This document shows positions 1 through 7,341 of a DNA stretch of 18,652 nt, piece after piece; within the stretch, counting starts at the first letter, position 1, and each line of letters opens with the position of its first letter. Location of the stretch: NCBI GenBank assembly GCA_029945985.1, contig JAQSDP010000423.1:1-18652 (forward strand), written 5' to 3'. The stretch is from a bacterium. GTDB taxonomy: Bacteria; Acidobacteriota; Blastocatellia; Pyrinomonadales; Pyrinomonadaceae. The notes under the pieces were generated by a model. That model ran no database searches. It saw only the letters and a program-made list of their open reading frames with translations, and had not been told where the DNA came from. Made by a program: the position numbers and the translations under genes.

Positions 1-1287
1 GAGGCGCTTTTCATCGAGTCGCTTCCAAGCCCAACGGCCGTCATCCATGATGTGGAATGGCTGCATCGAAGCGACCACTTTCTGCCCAGCGAACCGCTTT
101 AGATCTTCCAAACGTAAATGCTGGGCATGCTCGATCGTGAATCGCCGATCCTGCGTTCCATCGGCGTCAGCGATCGCCTTGTAATAATCAAGGATAGTGG
201 CATTGGCTCGGTCGCCGATGGCGTGAATGCGAACCTGTAGACCAGCCTTGTCGGCGGCCTGGATATCGGACCTCATCGTTGTTGTCACATCCGCCATCGC
301 CAGGCCGGTGGAATTGGGGGCATCGAGATAGGGCTCGAAAAACCATGCCGTTGTCGAACCCAGGCTGCCGTCCGCATAACCCTTCAGACAGCCGACTCGC
401 AGCATCGCATCGCCAAACGCGTGACGAATCCCAGTCGACGACCATCGTTTGTATTCGCTTAACGGCGAACATCCGTAAACGCGTGTCTTCAGTGTTCCCC
501 GATGAACAAGCTCCTGATAGACCCCGATGTCCGTTCCGGCCGACACATCCTGGACACTCGTAACACCTAGTGAGGCGGCGTGATCGGATGCTGCCTGTGC
601 GGCTTCAAGTCGTTGCTCCCAACTCGGCGGCGGTACAGCCTTATAAACATATTCCATGGCGGCGTCTTTGAACACTCCGGCCGGACTTCCACTCGAGTCA
701 CGGACTATCTCGCCACCCGAGACATTCTTGGTGTTCTTGTCAACGCCGGCTAACTTCATCGCAAGACTGTTCGCAAGGGCCATGTGGCCATCGAGGCGAT
801 CGATAAAAACCGGGTTATCCGGTGTGGCCGCGTCGATCAATGCTGCGGTTGGAAGCGCGTTCGGCGTCCAGTTCTCGTGATCCCACTTGCCTCCCAGGAT
901 CCAGCGGCCCTTCGGTATCTTGGCTGCAAACGCTTTTATCCGCGCTACGAACTCCTGCGGAGTTTTCGCATCTCGTAGATCAACGGACGATAGCTGCTGC
1001 CCGGTTTCAAGGAAATGCACGTGCGCGTCGTTGAAACCCGCGACGACAGTTTTTCCGCCCGCGTCTATCACACGCGTATCTGCTCCAACCATCGCCCGGA
1101 TCTGCGCGTCCGTGCCAACTGCAACTATTTTGTTGGCGTTCACCGCAATTGCACGAGCGACTGGCTGATCGCGGTTGCCCGTGTGTACGTTCGCATTGAC
1201 GACGACGAGGTCCGCGTAGGCTCCCTGAGGTAAACCGATGCACGAAAATGGTCCGACGAGAAGGGCTGCAGCGATGAATGATCTCAT
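1..1287 (-). CDS. YtcJ-like metal-dependent amidohydrolase, exported (C-terminus beyond left edge)
   Basis: An unbroken frame of 429 codons runs from ATG at 1287 to base 1, so the C-terminus is missing; YtcJ-like proteins are usually around 530-570 residues. It begins with a signal peptide ending AYA-D near residue 25. Amidohydrolase-superfamily features are visible: GFNDAHVHF with metal-ligand H89 and H91, a KGYADGSLGS segment around K302-G307, HAIGD at 355-359, IEHAQ at 385-389 and ASMQPFH near the edge. Together these are typical of the YtcJ/amidohydrolase-3 branch, which hydrolyses C-N bonds in small molecules; the substrate cannot be read from sequence. The predicted site of action is the periplasm. 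The ATG directly follows the TAA of the upstream gene (TAAATG on the minus strand), so the two genes are probably co-transcribed and translationally coupled. Family assignment is confident; substrate is unknown. Confidence 0.92.
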   Translation of the reverse strand, partial: MRSFIAAALLVGPFSCIGLPQGAYADLVVVNANVHTGNRDQPVARAIAVNANKIVAVGTDAQIRAMVGADTRVIDAGGKTVVAGFNDAHVHFLETGQQLSSVDLRDAKTPQEFVARIKAFAAKIPKGRWILGGKWDHENWTPNALPTAALIDAATPDNPVFIDRLDGHMALANSLAMKLAGVDKNTKNVSGGEIVRDSSGSPAGVFKDAAMEYVYKAVPPPSWEQRLEAAQAASDHAASLGVTSVQDVSAGTDIGVYQELVHRGTLKTRVYGCSPLSEYKRWSSTGIRHAFGDAMLRVGCLKGYADGSLGSTTAWFFEPYLDAPNSTGLAMADVTTTMRSDIQAADKAGLQVRIHAIGDRANATILDYYKAIADADGTQDRRFTIEHAQHLRLEDLKRFAGQKVVASMQPFHIMDDGRWAWKRLDEKRL

Positions 1288-1743
1288 TTAGTTAATGTTG
1301 AACTTTTTGGTTTTTACGAAGAAAACTTTTCCGGTCTTCGGCTTTTCAGGAACGATCGGCGTGAACTTGCCCCACCAGGTCAGAACTTCAGACTTACCCT
1401 TCGCTGTCTTATTCTCTAACGTCAGCAGCAGGTCGCCTGGTGAATATGTTTCAAAGACGTTGTCCTCGCCGTAGCTTTCGAAGTAGATCTCGAGCTTGCT
1501 GCCTTTCACCTGCGCTGTACAATTCAGGTCCTTCGAGGTTTGGTAACCATTGCTCTTAAGGGTCGCCCTCGAACCATCGTCGGTTTCCATCACCACGAGT
1601 TCGTGGACGATGAAGATCGCGGTTCCGCCGGCATTACGCCCGCCGTCTTCATCAAATGAATAAGTGCCCACCCAATCGCCCTGAGCGAGTGAGACCGACG
1701 CCAGGGCGAACGCGAATACGAGCGATACAACTGCTCTCTTCAT
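1288..1743 (-). CDS. Small exported protein, DUF5991-like
   Basis: A 151-residue protein. The chosen start is ATG at 1743, because only an upstream TTG (1761) extends the frame and it would place extra residues in front of a normal signal peptide. Residues 1-20 are a Sec signal (MKRAVV, then a hydrophobic stretch, cleavage after SLA). The mature part starts with DWVGTYSFDEDGGR, followed by GGTAIF, GYQTSKDLNC, a short acidic beta-rich middle and LTWWGKF. The pattern W-x-G-x-Y, GG-T-A, GYQT, W resembles the DUF5991 family of secreted proteins as I recall it; I could not check by search. No catalytic motif is evident, and there is one cysteine (C75). It is the first gene of a two-gene unit with the amidohydrolase, driven by the promoter at 1785-1813. 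Existence is confident; the family name is tentative. Confidence 0.82.
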   Translation of the reverse strand: MKRAVVSLVFAFALASVSLAQGDWVGTYSFDEDGGRNAGGTAIFIVHELVVMETDDGSRATLKSNGYQTSKDLNCTAQVKGSKLEIYFESYGEDNVFETYSPGDLLLTLENKTAKGKSEVLTWWGKFTPIVPEKPKTGKVFFVKTKKFNIN

Positions 1744-1784
1744 AGTAAACGTGCCGTGCAAGAGTGTATTCTAAGGACGCAGGA

Positions 1785-1813
1785 ATTATAGCAGTTCTAC
1801 AGATACAGGTCAC
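1785..1813 (-). promoter_or_regulatory. Sigma-70-type promoter for the DUF5991-like/amidohydrolase unit
   Basis: On the minus strand there is a perfect TATAAT at 1790-1785, preceded after exactly 17 bases by GTGACC (1813-1808; four of six match TTGACA). The predicted start site is about 1778, giving a leader of roughly 35 bases before ATG 1743. The -35 box abuts the ribosome binding site of the divergent gene (1814-1819), so the two divergent units share only 83 bases. Prediction from sequence only. Confidence 0.55.
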
Positions 1814-1819
1814 AAGGAA
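1814..1819 (+). promoter_or_regulatory. Ribosome binding site deciding the start of the netrin-like gene
   Basis: AAGGAA lies seven bases before ATG 1827. It supports this start over the alternative start at 1764 in the same frame, which would add 21 residues in front of the signal peptide. Confidence 0.6.
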
Positions 1820-1826
1820 CCCTTCG

Positions 1827-2540
1827 ATGCGACTTCATTCCTCAATCGCACCATTTATAACCATTCTCTTCCTGTATGGGGGAGTTCTCGCTTGCCAATG
1901 TACTGATCCTTTCAGAACGCCTTATGAGGAATTTAACGATTCGACGGCCGTTTTCGTCGGCGTCGTCAGCGGTCATACGGATAACATCATTGATGCTCCC
2001 AATCACGTCGTCGAGCGAACCTTTCAGTTCAAGGTCGAAGAGACATTGAAAGGTGAAAACCTTAGAAATCGAGAAGTTACGACCGGCATCACTCGCGACA
2101 TATGCTACGTGGGCTTTGGGGCCGTGGGTTCGAGATCTCTAGTCTACGCGTACGGGAGACGCGGTAAACTGCATGCCTATCTTTTCTGCAGCCAAAGGTC
2201 TATGGCCGTTGATCTACACTTCCTCCGCGGGAGGCAACGGAATGTTAAGGAGCCACGGATCTACGGCGTAATTAACCGAGAGAAGCTTGGGGAATCCTCG
2301 CGGTGGCCTTTGCAGATTCGGGCCGTAGACGAAAGCATTGGAAGGAAGACTCTGACAAACGCAGACAAGTCAGGGCGTTTCGCATTTGCGGATCTTCAAG
2401 ATGGAGTCTACTTGGTCAGGATTGAAAGGCCCGACGCCTCATCGAACGAAGAATACAGGATCCGGCTCGGCAACGTTAATAAGTTCGACGAGTTTCCTCA
2501 TCCCAAGCAATCCGTTTTTCTCAGTTTCCCTATACGATGA
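1827..2540 (+). CDS. Exported netrin/TIMP-like (NTR) domain protein with C-terminal beta-sandwich
   Basis: A 237-residue protein from ATG 1827. Residues 1-22 form a signal sequence ending GGVLA, immediately followed by CQC (C23, C25). The mature protein could start with C23, as in TIMP-like proteins, or be a lipoprotein (VLAC is an acceptable lipobox). What follows fits the bacterial NTR/TIMP-like fold: EEFNDSTAVFVGVV, a beta strand FQFKVEETLKG, then DICYVGFGAVGSRSLVYAYG and LFCSQR, with C93 and C121 able to pair with the N-terminal cysteines. Residues about 144-200 (IYGVINREKLG, then TNADKSGRFAFADLQDGVYLVRIE) resemble a carboxypeptidase-regulatory-like beta sandwich. Bacterial members have no settled function; a surface binding or inhibitor role is only a guess. 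It is the first gene of a coupled array: its TGA overlaps the next ATG (ATGA, 2537-2540). Confidence 0.83.
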   Translation: MRLHSSIAPFITILFLYGGVLACQCTDPFRTPYEEFNDSTAVFVGVVSGHTDNIIDAPNHVVERTFQFKVEETLKGENLRNREVTTGITRDICYVGFGAVGSRSLVYAYGRRGKLHAYLFCSQRSMAVDLHFLRGRQRNVKEPRIYGVINREKLGESSRWPLQIRAVDESIGRKTLTNADKSGRFAFADLQDGVYLVRIERPDASSNEEYRIRLGNVNKFDEFPHPKQSVFLSFPIR

Positions 2541-3064
2541 AAGAGAAATACATCCAGATTCTGGGAATTACGTTGATCCTGATTTACGCCATTTTCGTCG
2601 TGTTTCTCTACGCTGCCGAGCCGCGTTCGCTTGAAGAGATCTCGTCCAAAGCGATCGAGACCGTCCAGAACGCCGCAACGAAGAGCCAGGTAATCACTGG
2701 CACATACGAGATCGATCAGGCCAAATTTAACGCGGGCCTGGCGGCATTCCGGCAGAACAATTTCATCGTCGCACGTGATTCGTTTGCGAAAGCCGACGTC
2801 GAGCGGCGAGACGCGAAAACGCAGTATTACATCGCGTACAGTTTCTACCGCCAGGGTTGGGGACGGCTTACGAACGACGATGCCCTGTTCAAACAAGCGC
2901 TCGAATCTCTTGAACGTGTCAATTTCATTGACAAGAACTTCCGAAGCGACGATGCCGATCTACAGCTTCGAACGCCGGCTGAGTTGAAGAACGAGCTGGA
3001 GGAAGGGCTCCGCGTAACTGCCGATGATTTCAATCCGCTAAAGGTTCTTCGCGAACGTAAATGA
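2537..3064 (+). CDS. Membrane-anchored TPR-like protein
   Basis: A 175-residue protein with one N-terminal membrane segment (residues 7-27, no signal cleavage site) and an extracytoplasmic or tethered helical region. Residues 60-130 read as TPR-type helix pairs: FNAGLAAFRQNNFIVARDSF, then YYIAYSFYRQGWG and ALFKQALESLERV. Such repeats normally act as protein-binding scaffolds. The C-terminal third is charged and has no recognisable motif. It overlaps both neighbours by ATGA (2537-2540 upstream, 3061-3064 downstream), implying translational coupling and matched dosage with the netrin-like protein and the six-helix protein. I do not recognise a named family beyond TPR-like. The gene call is very secure; the function is unknown. 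Confidence 0.85.
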   Translation: MKEKYIQILGITLILIYAIFVVFLYAAEPRSLEEISSKAIETVQNAATKSQVITGTYEIDQAKFNAGLAAFRQNNFIVARDSFAKADVERRDAKTQYYIAYSFYRQGWGRLTNDDALFKQALESLERVNFIDKNFRSDDADLQLRTPAELKNELEEGLRVTADDFNPLKVLRERK

Positions 3065-3795
3065 ACGACGAGATCATAATAGAAGCGGACGACTTGGAGA
3101 TCGTTGAGACCCGCCAAAGCCCGGCGATCGAGATCGCGGCGAAGCGTGGCAAATCCGATCCTGAGAATCTCAATGCTCTCTATCTTCGCTATCTGGTGCT
3201 GCCCACGATCTTTTTGACGGTCACGCTCCTCGGCGGACTTCGCATTGCGGGTGACGATGGTGCATTCGTCTTCTTTCGGCCCGCTCTAGTCTGTCTGATA
3301 TTCGCCGCGATCCTCCTCGTACTGTTTGCTCGCTCGGGAGTCCTAATGCTCGACGGATGGTTCTCCGAATCATTCACTCCGCTAAAGAATGGCGCGAATG
3401 GCTTAACCATTGCGACGCTGTTCGCCGCGGCAACGCAGATCTTTAATTCTCTCCTTCCAGAACAGGGACTAACCTTCTGGATCGTCGCGTTCTGTTTTTT
3501 CTGGACGCTATGGAACAACCTTTTCGCGGACTTTGACCCGCGAAAGCTCTTCCGCAGCCTCGGCGGTCTTTTCGGACTCGCCTTTGTCGCCAAGTACTTG
3601 ATACTCGCTAATCTGACAGCTCCCGCAGGTCGAAGCTGGTTTGAAGCCCTTACCGAAAACCCTGGTCAGGAAGCGATCACACGGCTCCTTGACCTTCCCC
3701 GATACTCGGGCGCGACCGGCTACATTCAGTTTTTTGCGGTCGGACTTTTTCTTCTCGGACTGTATTTCTTTCCATCAACGACAAAAGATAAATAA
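3061..3795 (+). CDS. Six-helix integral membrane protein of unknown function
   Basis: A 244-residue protein with an acidic cytoplasmic-type N-terminus (residues 1-40, many D/E), then six likely membrane helices at about 43-61, 74-91, 112-132, 136-156, 164-186 and 218-237, and a short basic tail. A soluble loop at 187-217 carries ENPGQEAITRLLDLPRYSGA. There are no charged pore motifs, catalytic residues or known transporter signatures. The start ATG overlaps the stop of the TPR-like gene; the next gene begins three bases after its TAA. The tight coupling suggests it works with the TPR-like protein, possibly as its membrane partner; this is inference from arrangement only. Confidence 0.82.
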   Translation: MNDEIIIEADDLEIVETRQSPAIEIAAKRGKSDPENLNALYLRYLVLPTIFLTVTLLGGLRIAGDDGAFVFFRPALVCLIFAAILLVLFARSGVLMLDGWFSESFTPLKNGANGLTIATLFAAATQIFNSLLPEQGLTFWIVAFCFFWTLWNNLFADFDPRKLFRSLGGLFGLAFVAKYLILANLTAPAGRSWFEALTENPGQEAITRLLDLPRYSGATGYIQFFAVGLFLLGLYFFPSTTKDK

Positions 3796-3798
3796 ACC

Positions 3799-5070
3799 AT
3801 GCACACAAAACTGAAACGCTCAGTCATCGCCATTGCCTTCCTGAGTACTCTTCTCAGTGGCTCTCTGGTCGGCATCGGTCAGGTTCCAAATACTGGTGGA
3901 CTTGACCGGCAGCGGCTCGAACGGCTCTCAACCCAACTCGACGCCTATGCGAAGGACAAACTCCTTTCGGGCGGTGTCCTACTTGTCGCCCACAAAGGAA
4001 AGATCTCATTCAGACATGCGTTCGGCCAGCGCGATGTTGAGTCGTCGTCACCGATGAAAGAGGACGCGATCTTTCGGATCGCATCGCAAACGAAAGCTCT
4101 TGTCAGCGTCGGGGTGATGATCCTGCAGGAAGAGGGAAAGCTGTTGATCTCAGATCCGGCATCAAAGTTTATACCTGAGTTTGCCAACACGACCGTTGCG
4201 GTTCCTAAGGAAGGCGGAGGATATGACGTGGTCAAAGCGAATCGTCAGATCACGATCCGCGATCTGCTGACGCACACGTCCGGATTCGGATACGGGACCG
4301 GCGTCGCCAAAGATAAATGGGAGGCTGCAGGCATCACTGGCTGGTACTTTGCAAACCGCGATGAGCCAGTCGGAGCAACGGCTGCGCGGATGGCGGCGTT
4401 GCCCGCTGACGCACATCCCGGCGAGAAATATGTATACGGATATTCCACAGATATCCTCGGCGCGATAGTCGAGAAGGCGTCCGGACAAACACTCGAGGCA
4501 TTCCTTCAAGATCGAATATTCGGTCCGCTGAACATGCCGGATACCCATTTTTATCTTCCCGAATCTAAGGTGCCCAGACTTGCGACAGTTTACTCTGCCA
4601 AGCCGAATCTGCAAGGCATTGAACGAACTTCCGATTCCGGAACGATGGTGAGCCAGGGCGCATATGTAAAGGGGCCGCGAAAAAGTTTTTCCGGCGGTGC
4701 GGGATTGCTTTCGACTGCCGGCGATTACATGCGGTTATTACTGATGCTGCAGAACGGCGGACAACTAGATGGGAAGCGAATCCTCAGCCGAAAATCTGTC
4801 GAACTAATGACTGTGGATCACCTCGGCACGATTCCCTTTCGCTCTGGCGCGGGTTTTGGTCTTGGTTTTTCGATCACGAAAGACGTTGGTCTGAAGGGTG
4901 AACTGGGAAGCGTCGGCGAGTATGGCTGGGGCGGTGCGTATCACTCGACATATTGGGTAGATCCGAAAGAAGAGCTTGTTGTGGTCTATTTCACACAGCT
5001 CATCCCCGCCGGAAGCATCGACGACCAAGCAAAGATACGCGCCCTGATCTATCAATCGATCGTGGACTAA
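3799..5070 (+). CDS. Beta-lactamase family (class C-like) serine hydrolase, exported
   Basis: A 423-residue protein matching the PF00144 beta-lactamase/DD-peptidase/esterase fold. It has a signal peptide (residues 1-28) and FRIASQTKAL with the nucleophile S96 and K99 of the SxxK motif. LLTHTSGFGYG (157-167) is the usual family block. The second motif is Y215-S-T in YVYGYSTD, where YxN or YSN is more common. GGAGLLSTAGDY (299-310) follows, and the third motif region is H382-S-T in WGGAYHSTYWVDP. The family includes D-aminopeptidases, esterases and penicillin-binding-like enzymes, so the name should not be read as antibiotic resistance. Expected to act in the periplasm on peptide, ester or cell-wall substrates. 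It lies three bases after the membrane protein and four bases before the LolA-like gene. Family is very confident; substrate is unknown. Confidence 0.93.
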   Translation: MHTKLKRSVIAIAFLSTLLSGSLVGIGQVPNTGGLDRQRLERLSTQLDAYAKDKLLSGGVLLVAHKGKISFRHAFGQRDVESSSPMKEDAIFRIASQTKALVSVGVMILQEEGKLLISDPASKFIPEFANTTVAVPKEGGGYDVVKANRQITIRDLLTHTSGFGYGTGVAKDKWEAAGITGWYFANRDEPVGATAARMAALPADAHPGEKYVYGYSTDILGAIVEKASGQTLEAFLQDRIFGPLNMPDTHFYLPESKVPRLATVYSAKPNLQGIERTSDSGTMVSQGAYVKGPRKSFSGGAGLLSTAGDYMRLLLMLQNGGQLDGKRILSRKSVELMTVDHLGTIPFRSGAGFGLGFSITKDVGLKGELGSVGEYGWGGAYHSTYWVDPKEELVVVYFTQLIPAGSIDDQAKIRALIYQSIVD

Positions 5071-5074
5071 CTGG

Positions 5075-6589
5075 ATGAAAGTTTATCTTAACGTTGCGTT
5101 GTTGTTCCTTGTCTGTGCTGCTGCCGCGGGAGCCCAGTCGCCTGCGAAGATCCTTAAGCAAGCTGAAAAGGCACTGGGCGGCGCTAAAGCTATTCAATCG
5201 ATCAACTCCGTCGAGAGAGTGGGAACTGTCATACGGATGAACGACGGAGCGACCGGTAAGTATTCATCGCGGTCATTAAAACCGAACCTTTATTCCGAAG
5301 CTTACGATCTCGGGGGCTTTGAGTATGCGGCCGGATACAACGGACGCTCGGGATGGCGGCGAGACTCCCGCAACGGCCTGAGTACTCTGACCGGAGTTGC
5401 GAGTAACGACTTTCAGGCCGAATCGCTATTCCGCAATTCGCTGTGGCTCGACCACAGAAAGCAGAAAGCCAAGATCGTCAGAGCCGGGACCGCGGAGATC
5501 GACGGCAGACAGACAAATGCCCTCAAGGTCACAACGAGTAAGGGCGTGGACCTCAAACTGTATTTTGATTCGTCGACCGGCCTGCTGATCCGCGAAGAGA
5601 TCCCCTCGGGAGACTCGACAAAGATCATAGACTACGCAGATTACCGGAAGGTCGGCAATGTACTTCTACCCTTCATTGCAAAGATTGCGACGGGTGAGGA
5701 GAAACTTGAGATCTCCTTGTCGGACATTCGCGTCAATCCGCAGATCGCACGAGCAGAATTTGACTTTCTGCCGGCATCAGGCGAACCCCTTCCAGACATT
5801 AGATCATTGTTGACCCAGCTTCAGCAGAACGAGGACGAAGTCGAAAAACTCCTCGACAGCTATTCGTATGTGCAGAAAAGCACAAAGCGTGAACTAGGAA
5901 AGGATGGCATTCTACGCGAGACGGAATCCGAGACGCGTCAGCTTTCTTTCTATAAGGGATATCGGATTGCTCGTGTCACTGAAAAGAATGGGAAGCCGCT
6001 GAGCGAAAAGAATCAGCGTGACGAAGACAAGAGTGCCGAAAAACGCGTTGAGGAAATCGAAAAAATAATCGCGAAACGCGAGAAGGCCGAGTTGAAAAAC
6101 GGTCCGCCGCGTGAAGATGGCCCGCGCGTTTCGATCGCTGAACTGCTCCGCGCCTCAAATCTCGTCAATCCTCGCCGTGAACGATTCCGCGGACGCGATG
6201 TTATTGTTTTCGACTTCGAACCGAACCCCTCTTTCGATTACAAAAACGCGAAAAGTATGCTGAAGTTTTTTGGAAAAACGGCCGGCGTGATGTGGATCGA
6301 TGAAGAAGATAAACAGGTCGCCCGGCTTGAAGCATACCTTGCCGACAGCTTCAATATCGGCGGAGGCGTGCTCGCAAAACTCCGCAAGGGCGCATCTTTC
6401 GTGCTTGAACAGCAGCGTATCAACGACGAGATCTGGCTGCCGTCGATCGCCGACATCAATCTCTCGGTCCGCGTTCTGCTTGTAAAAGGGATCGACGTGA
6501 ACCAGCGCATCGAATCCTATGACTACAGGAAATTCACGACCGAAGTAAGGGACGCGAAGGTCGGCGCATCACCGTCCACCCAGCCCTAA
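5075..6589 (+). CDS. Large LolA-like (outer-membrane lipoprotein-sorting-like) exported protein
   Basis: A 504-residue protein with a signal peptide cleaved after AGA (residue 20). The first half (about 22-245) has the LolA-like run: KALGGAKAIQSI, GYNGRSGW, LYFDSSTGLLIREE, IIDYADYRKVGNVLLPF. A second half (about 255-490) repeats the theme more loosely, with a charged helical insert at 330-355 (EKRVEEIEKIIAKREK), then VFDFEPNPSFDYKNAK, GVMWIDEEDKQVARLEAY and EIWLPSIADINLSVR. It therefore looks like two LolA/LppX-type beta half-barrels in tandem, about twice the length of true LolA. Such folds bind lipid or lipoprotein acyl chains; the real ligand is unknown. It is the last gene of the plus-strand array, and its stop overlaps the stop of the convergent anti-sigma gene by four bases, with no terminator between. 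Confidence 0.8.
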   Translation: MKVYLNVALLFLVCAAAAGAQSPAKILKQAEKALGGAKAIQSINSVERVGTVIRMNDGATGKYSSRSLKPNLYSEAYDLGGFEYAAGYNGRSGWRRDSRNGLSTLTGVASNDFQAESLFRNSLWLDHRKQKAKIVRAGTAEIDGRQTNALKVTTSKGVDLKLYFDSSTGLLIREEIPSGDSTKIIDYADYRKVGNVLLPFIAKIATGEEKLEISLSDIRVNPQIARAEFDFLPASGEPLPDIRSLLTQLQQNEDEVEKLLDSYSYVQKSTKRELGKDGILRETESETRQLSFYKGYRIARVTEKNGKPLSEKNQRDEDKSAEKRVEEIEKIIAKREKAELKNGPPREDGPRVSIAELLRASNLVNPRRERFRGRDVIVFDFEPNPSFDYKNAKSMLKFFGKTAGVMWIDEEDKQVARLEAYLADSFNIGGGVLAKLRKGASFVLEQQRINDEIWLPSIADINLSVRVLLVKGIDVNQRIESYDYRKFTTEVRDAKVGASPSTQP

Positions 6590-7341
6590 CGCCGAGCGAT
6601 CGAAACGGTCATTCTTTTACCCGAGCGAACGATCGTCAGTTCGCTAACAGTAAACTTGCCCGTGATGCCGCGTGATGAGTTAAGTGGACGGTCGTCGATA
6701 GCCGAGATTAGATCTCCGCTCTCGATTCCAGCGGCAGCCGCGATACTTCCGTCGCGAACGGAAGTTACGGCGCACCCGGTTGCCGAACAGTTTGTCGAGA
6801 TGCCGATCATCGACAGCACGTCCACCGGTGAGATGGAACCTTCCCCCGGAGGCTTTCCGTTGGCTACAATTGCTTTCCGTGGGTCGACGCCGTCCGGAAA
6901 TACGGTCGAGTCGTCGGACGATAATCCAATGTCTTCTGATCCCCCCTGCGAAACTGCTCGCGAATTACCGACTCCACGGTTCACCGGAACCTGAGCAAGG
7001 GGAGAATTCACATTAGGCGAACTCGAGATGTCAGTAGGACCCGATCCGGGACCCTCGATAACCGCGACATCGAGGGACCCGTCCCCCACGGGCGGGACCA
7101 GATCTCCGCTCAATTCTCGCTCGTTGAATAGTATTAAGGATCCGCCGATGGCCAGCAGCAACAACATCGGAAACGCAAATTTCGCCGCAAGCAAAAGACT
7201 CGGCCGCGACAGTGAAGCCTCATCGCGACGCACTGCGATCCGCGAGCGAACTCCGCCTTCAAAGTTGTCAGGAGACTCGACCGCCTTCAGACCGGCTAGC
7301 ATCCTCGATATTTCATCTTCGTCCTTCATCGTGTCACTCAT
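6586..7341 (-). CDS. Probable anti-sigma factor: single-pass membrane protein with periplasmic PDZ domain
   Basis: A 251-residue protein from ATG 7341; an internal ATG at 7329 is an alternative start. Residues 1-45 are a cytoplasmic segment (SRMLAGLKAVESPDNFEGGV) of the style seen at the N-terminus of membrane anti-sigma factors in this kind of genome, without the HxxxCxxC zinc motif. One membrane helix at about 49-71 is followed by a low-complexity Ser/Gly/Pro stretch (75-170). The C-terminal domain (173-251) looks like PDZ: DVLSMIGISTNC, then DGSIAAAAGIESGDLISAIDDRPL and a final beta strand. C185 and C190 form a Cys-X4-Cys pair that could be oxidised. The start overlaps the end of the ECF sigma gene (ATGAGTGA), the classic sigma/anti-sigma arrangement. 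The anti-sigma role is inferred from position and topology; the PDZ domain is seen in the sequence. Confidence 0.78.
   Translation of the reverse strand: MSDTMKDEDEISRMLAGLKAVESPDNFEGGVRSRIAVRRDEASLSRPSLLLAAKFAFPMLLLLAIGGSLILFNERELSGDLVPPVGDGSLDVAVIEGPGSGPTDISSSPNVNSPLAQVPVNRGVGNSRAVSQGGSEDIGLSSDDSTVFPDGVDPRKAIVANGKPPGEGSISPVDVLSMIGISTNCSATGCAVTSVRDGSIAAAAGIESGDLISAIDDRPLNSSRGITGKFTVSELTIVRSGKRMTVSIARR

Noticed and set aside
1764..1826. Extended N-terminus of the netrin-like protein from 1764
   Set aside because: The added residues precede a normal signal peptide, and AAGGAA is correctly spaced only for ATG 1827.
3799..5070. Reading the beta-lactamase-family gene as an antibiotic-resistance gene
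   Set aside because: PF00144 covers many esterases and peptidases; the second and third motifs differ from true class C beta-lactamases, and the operon context is envelope-related.
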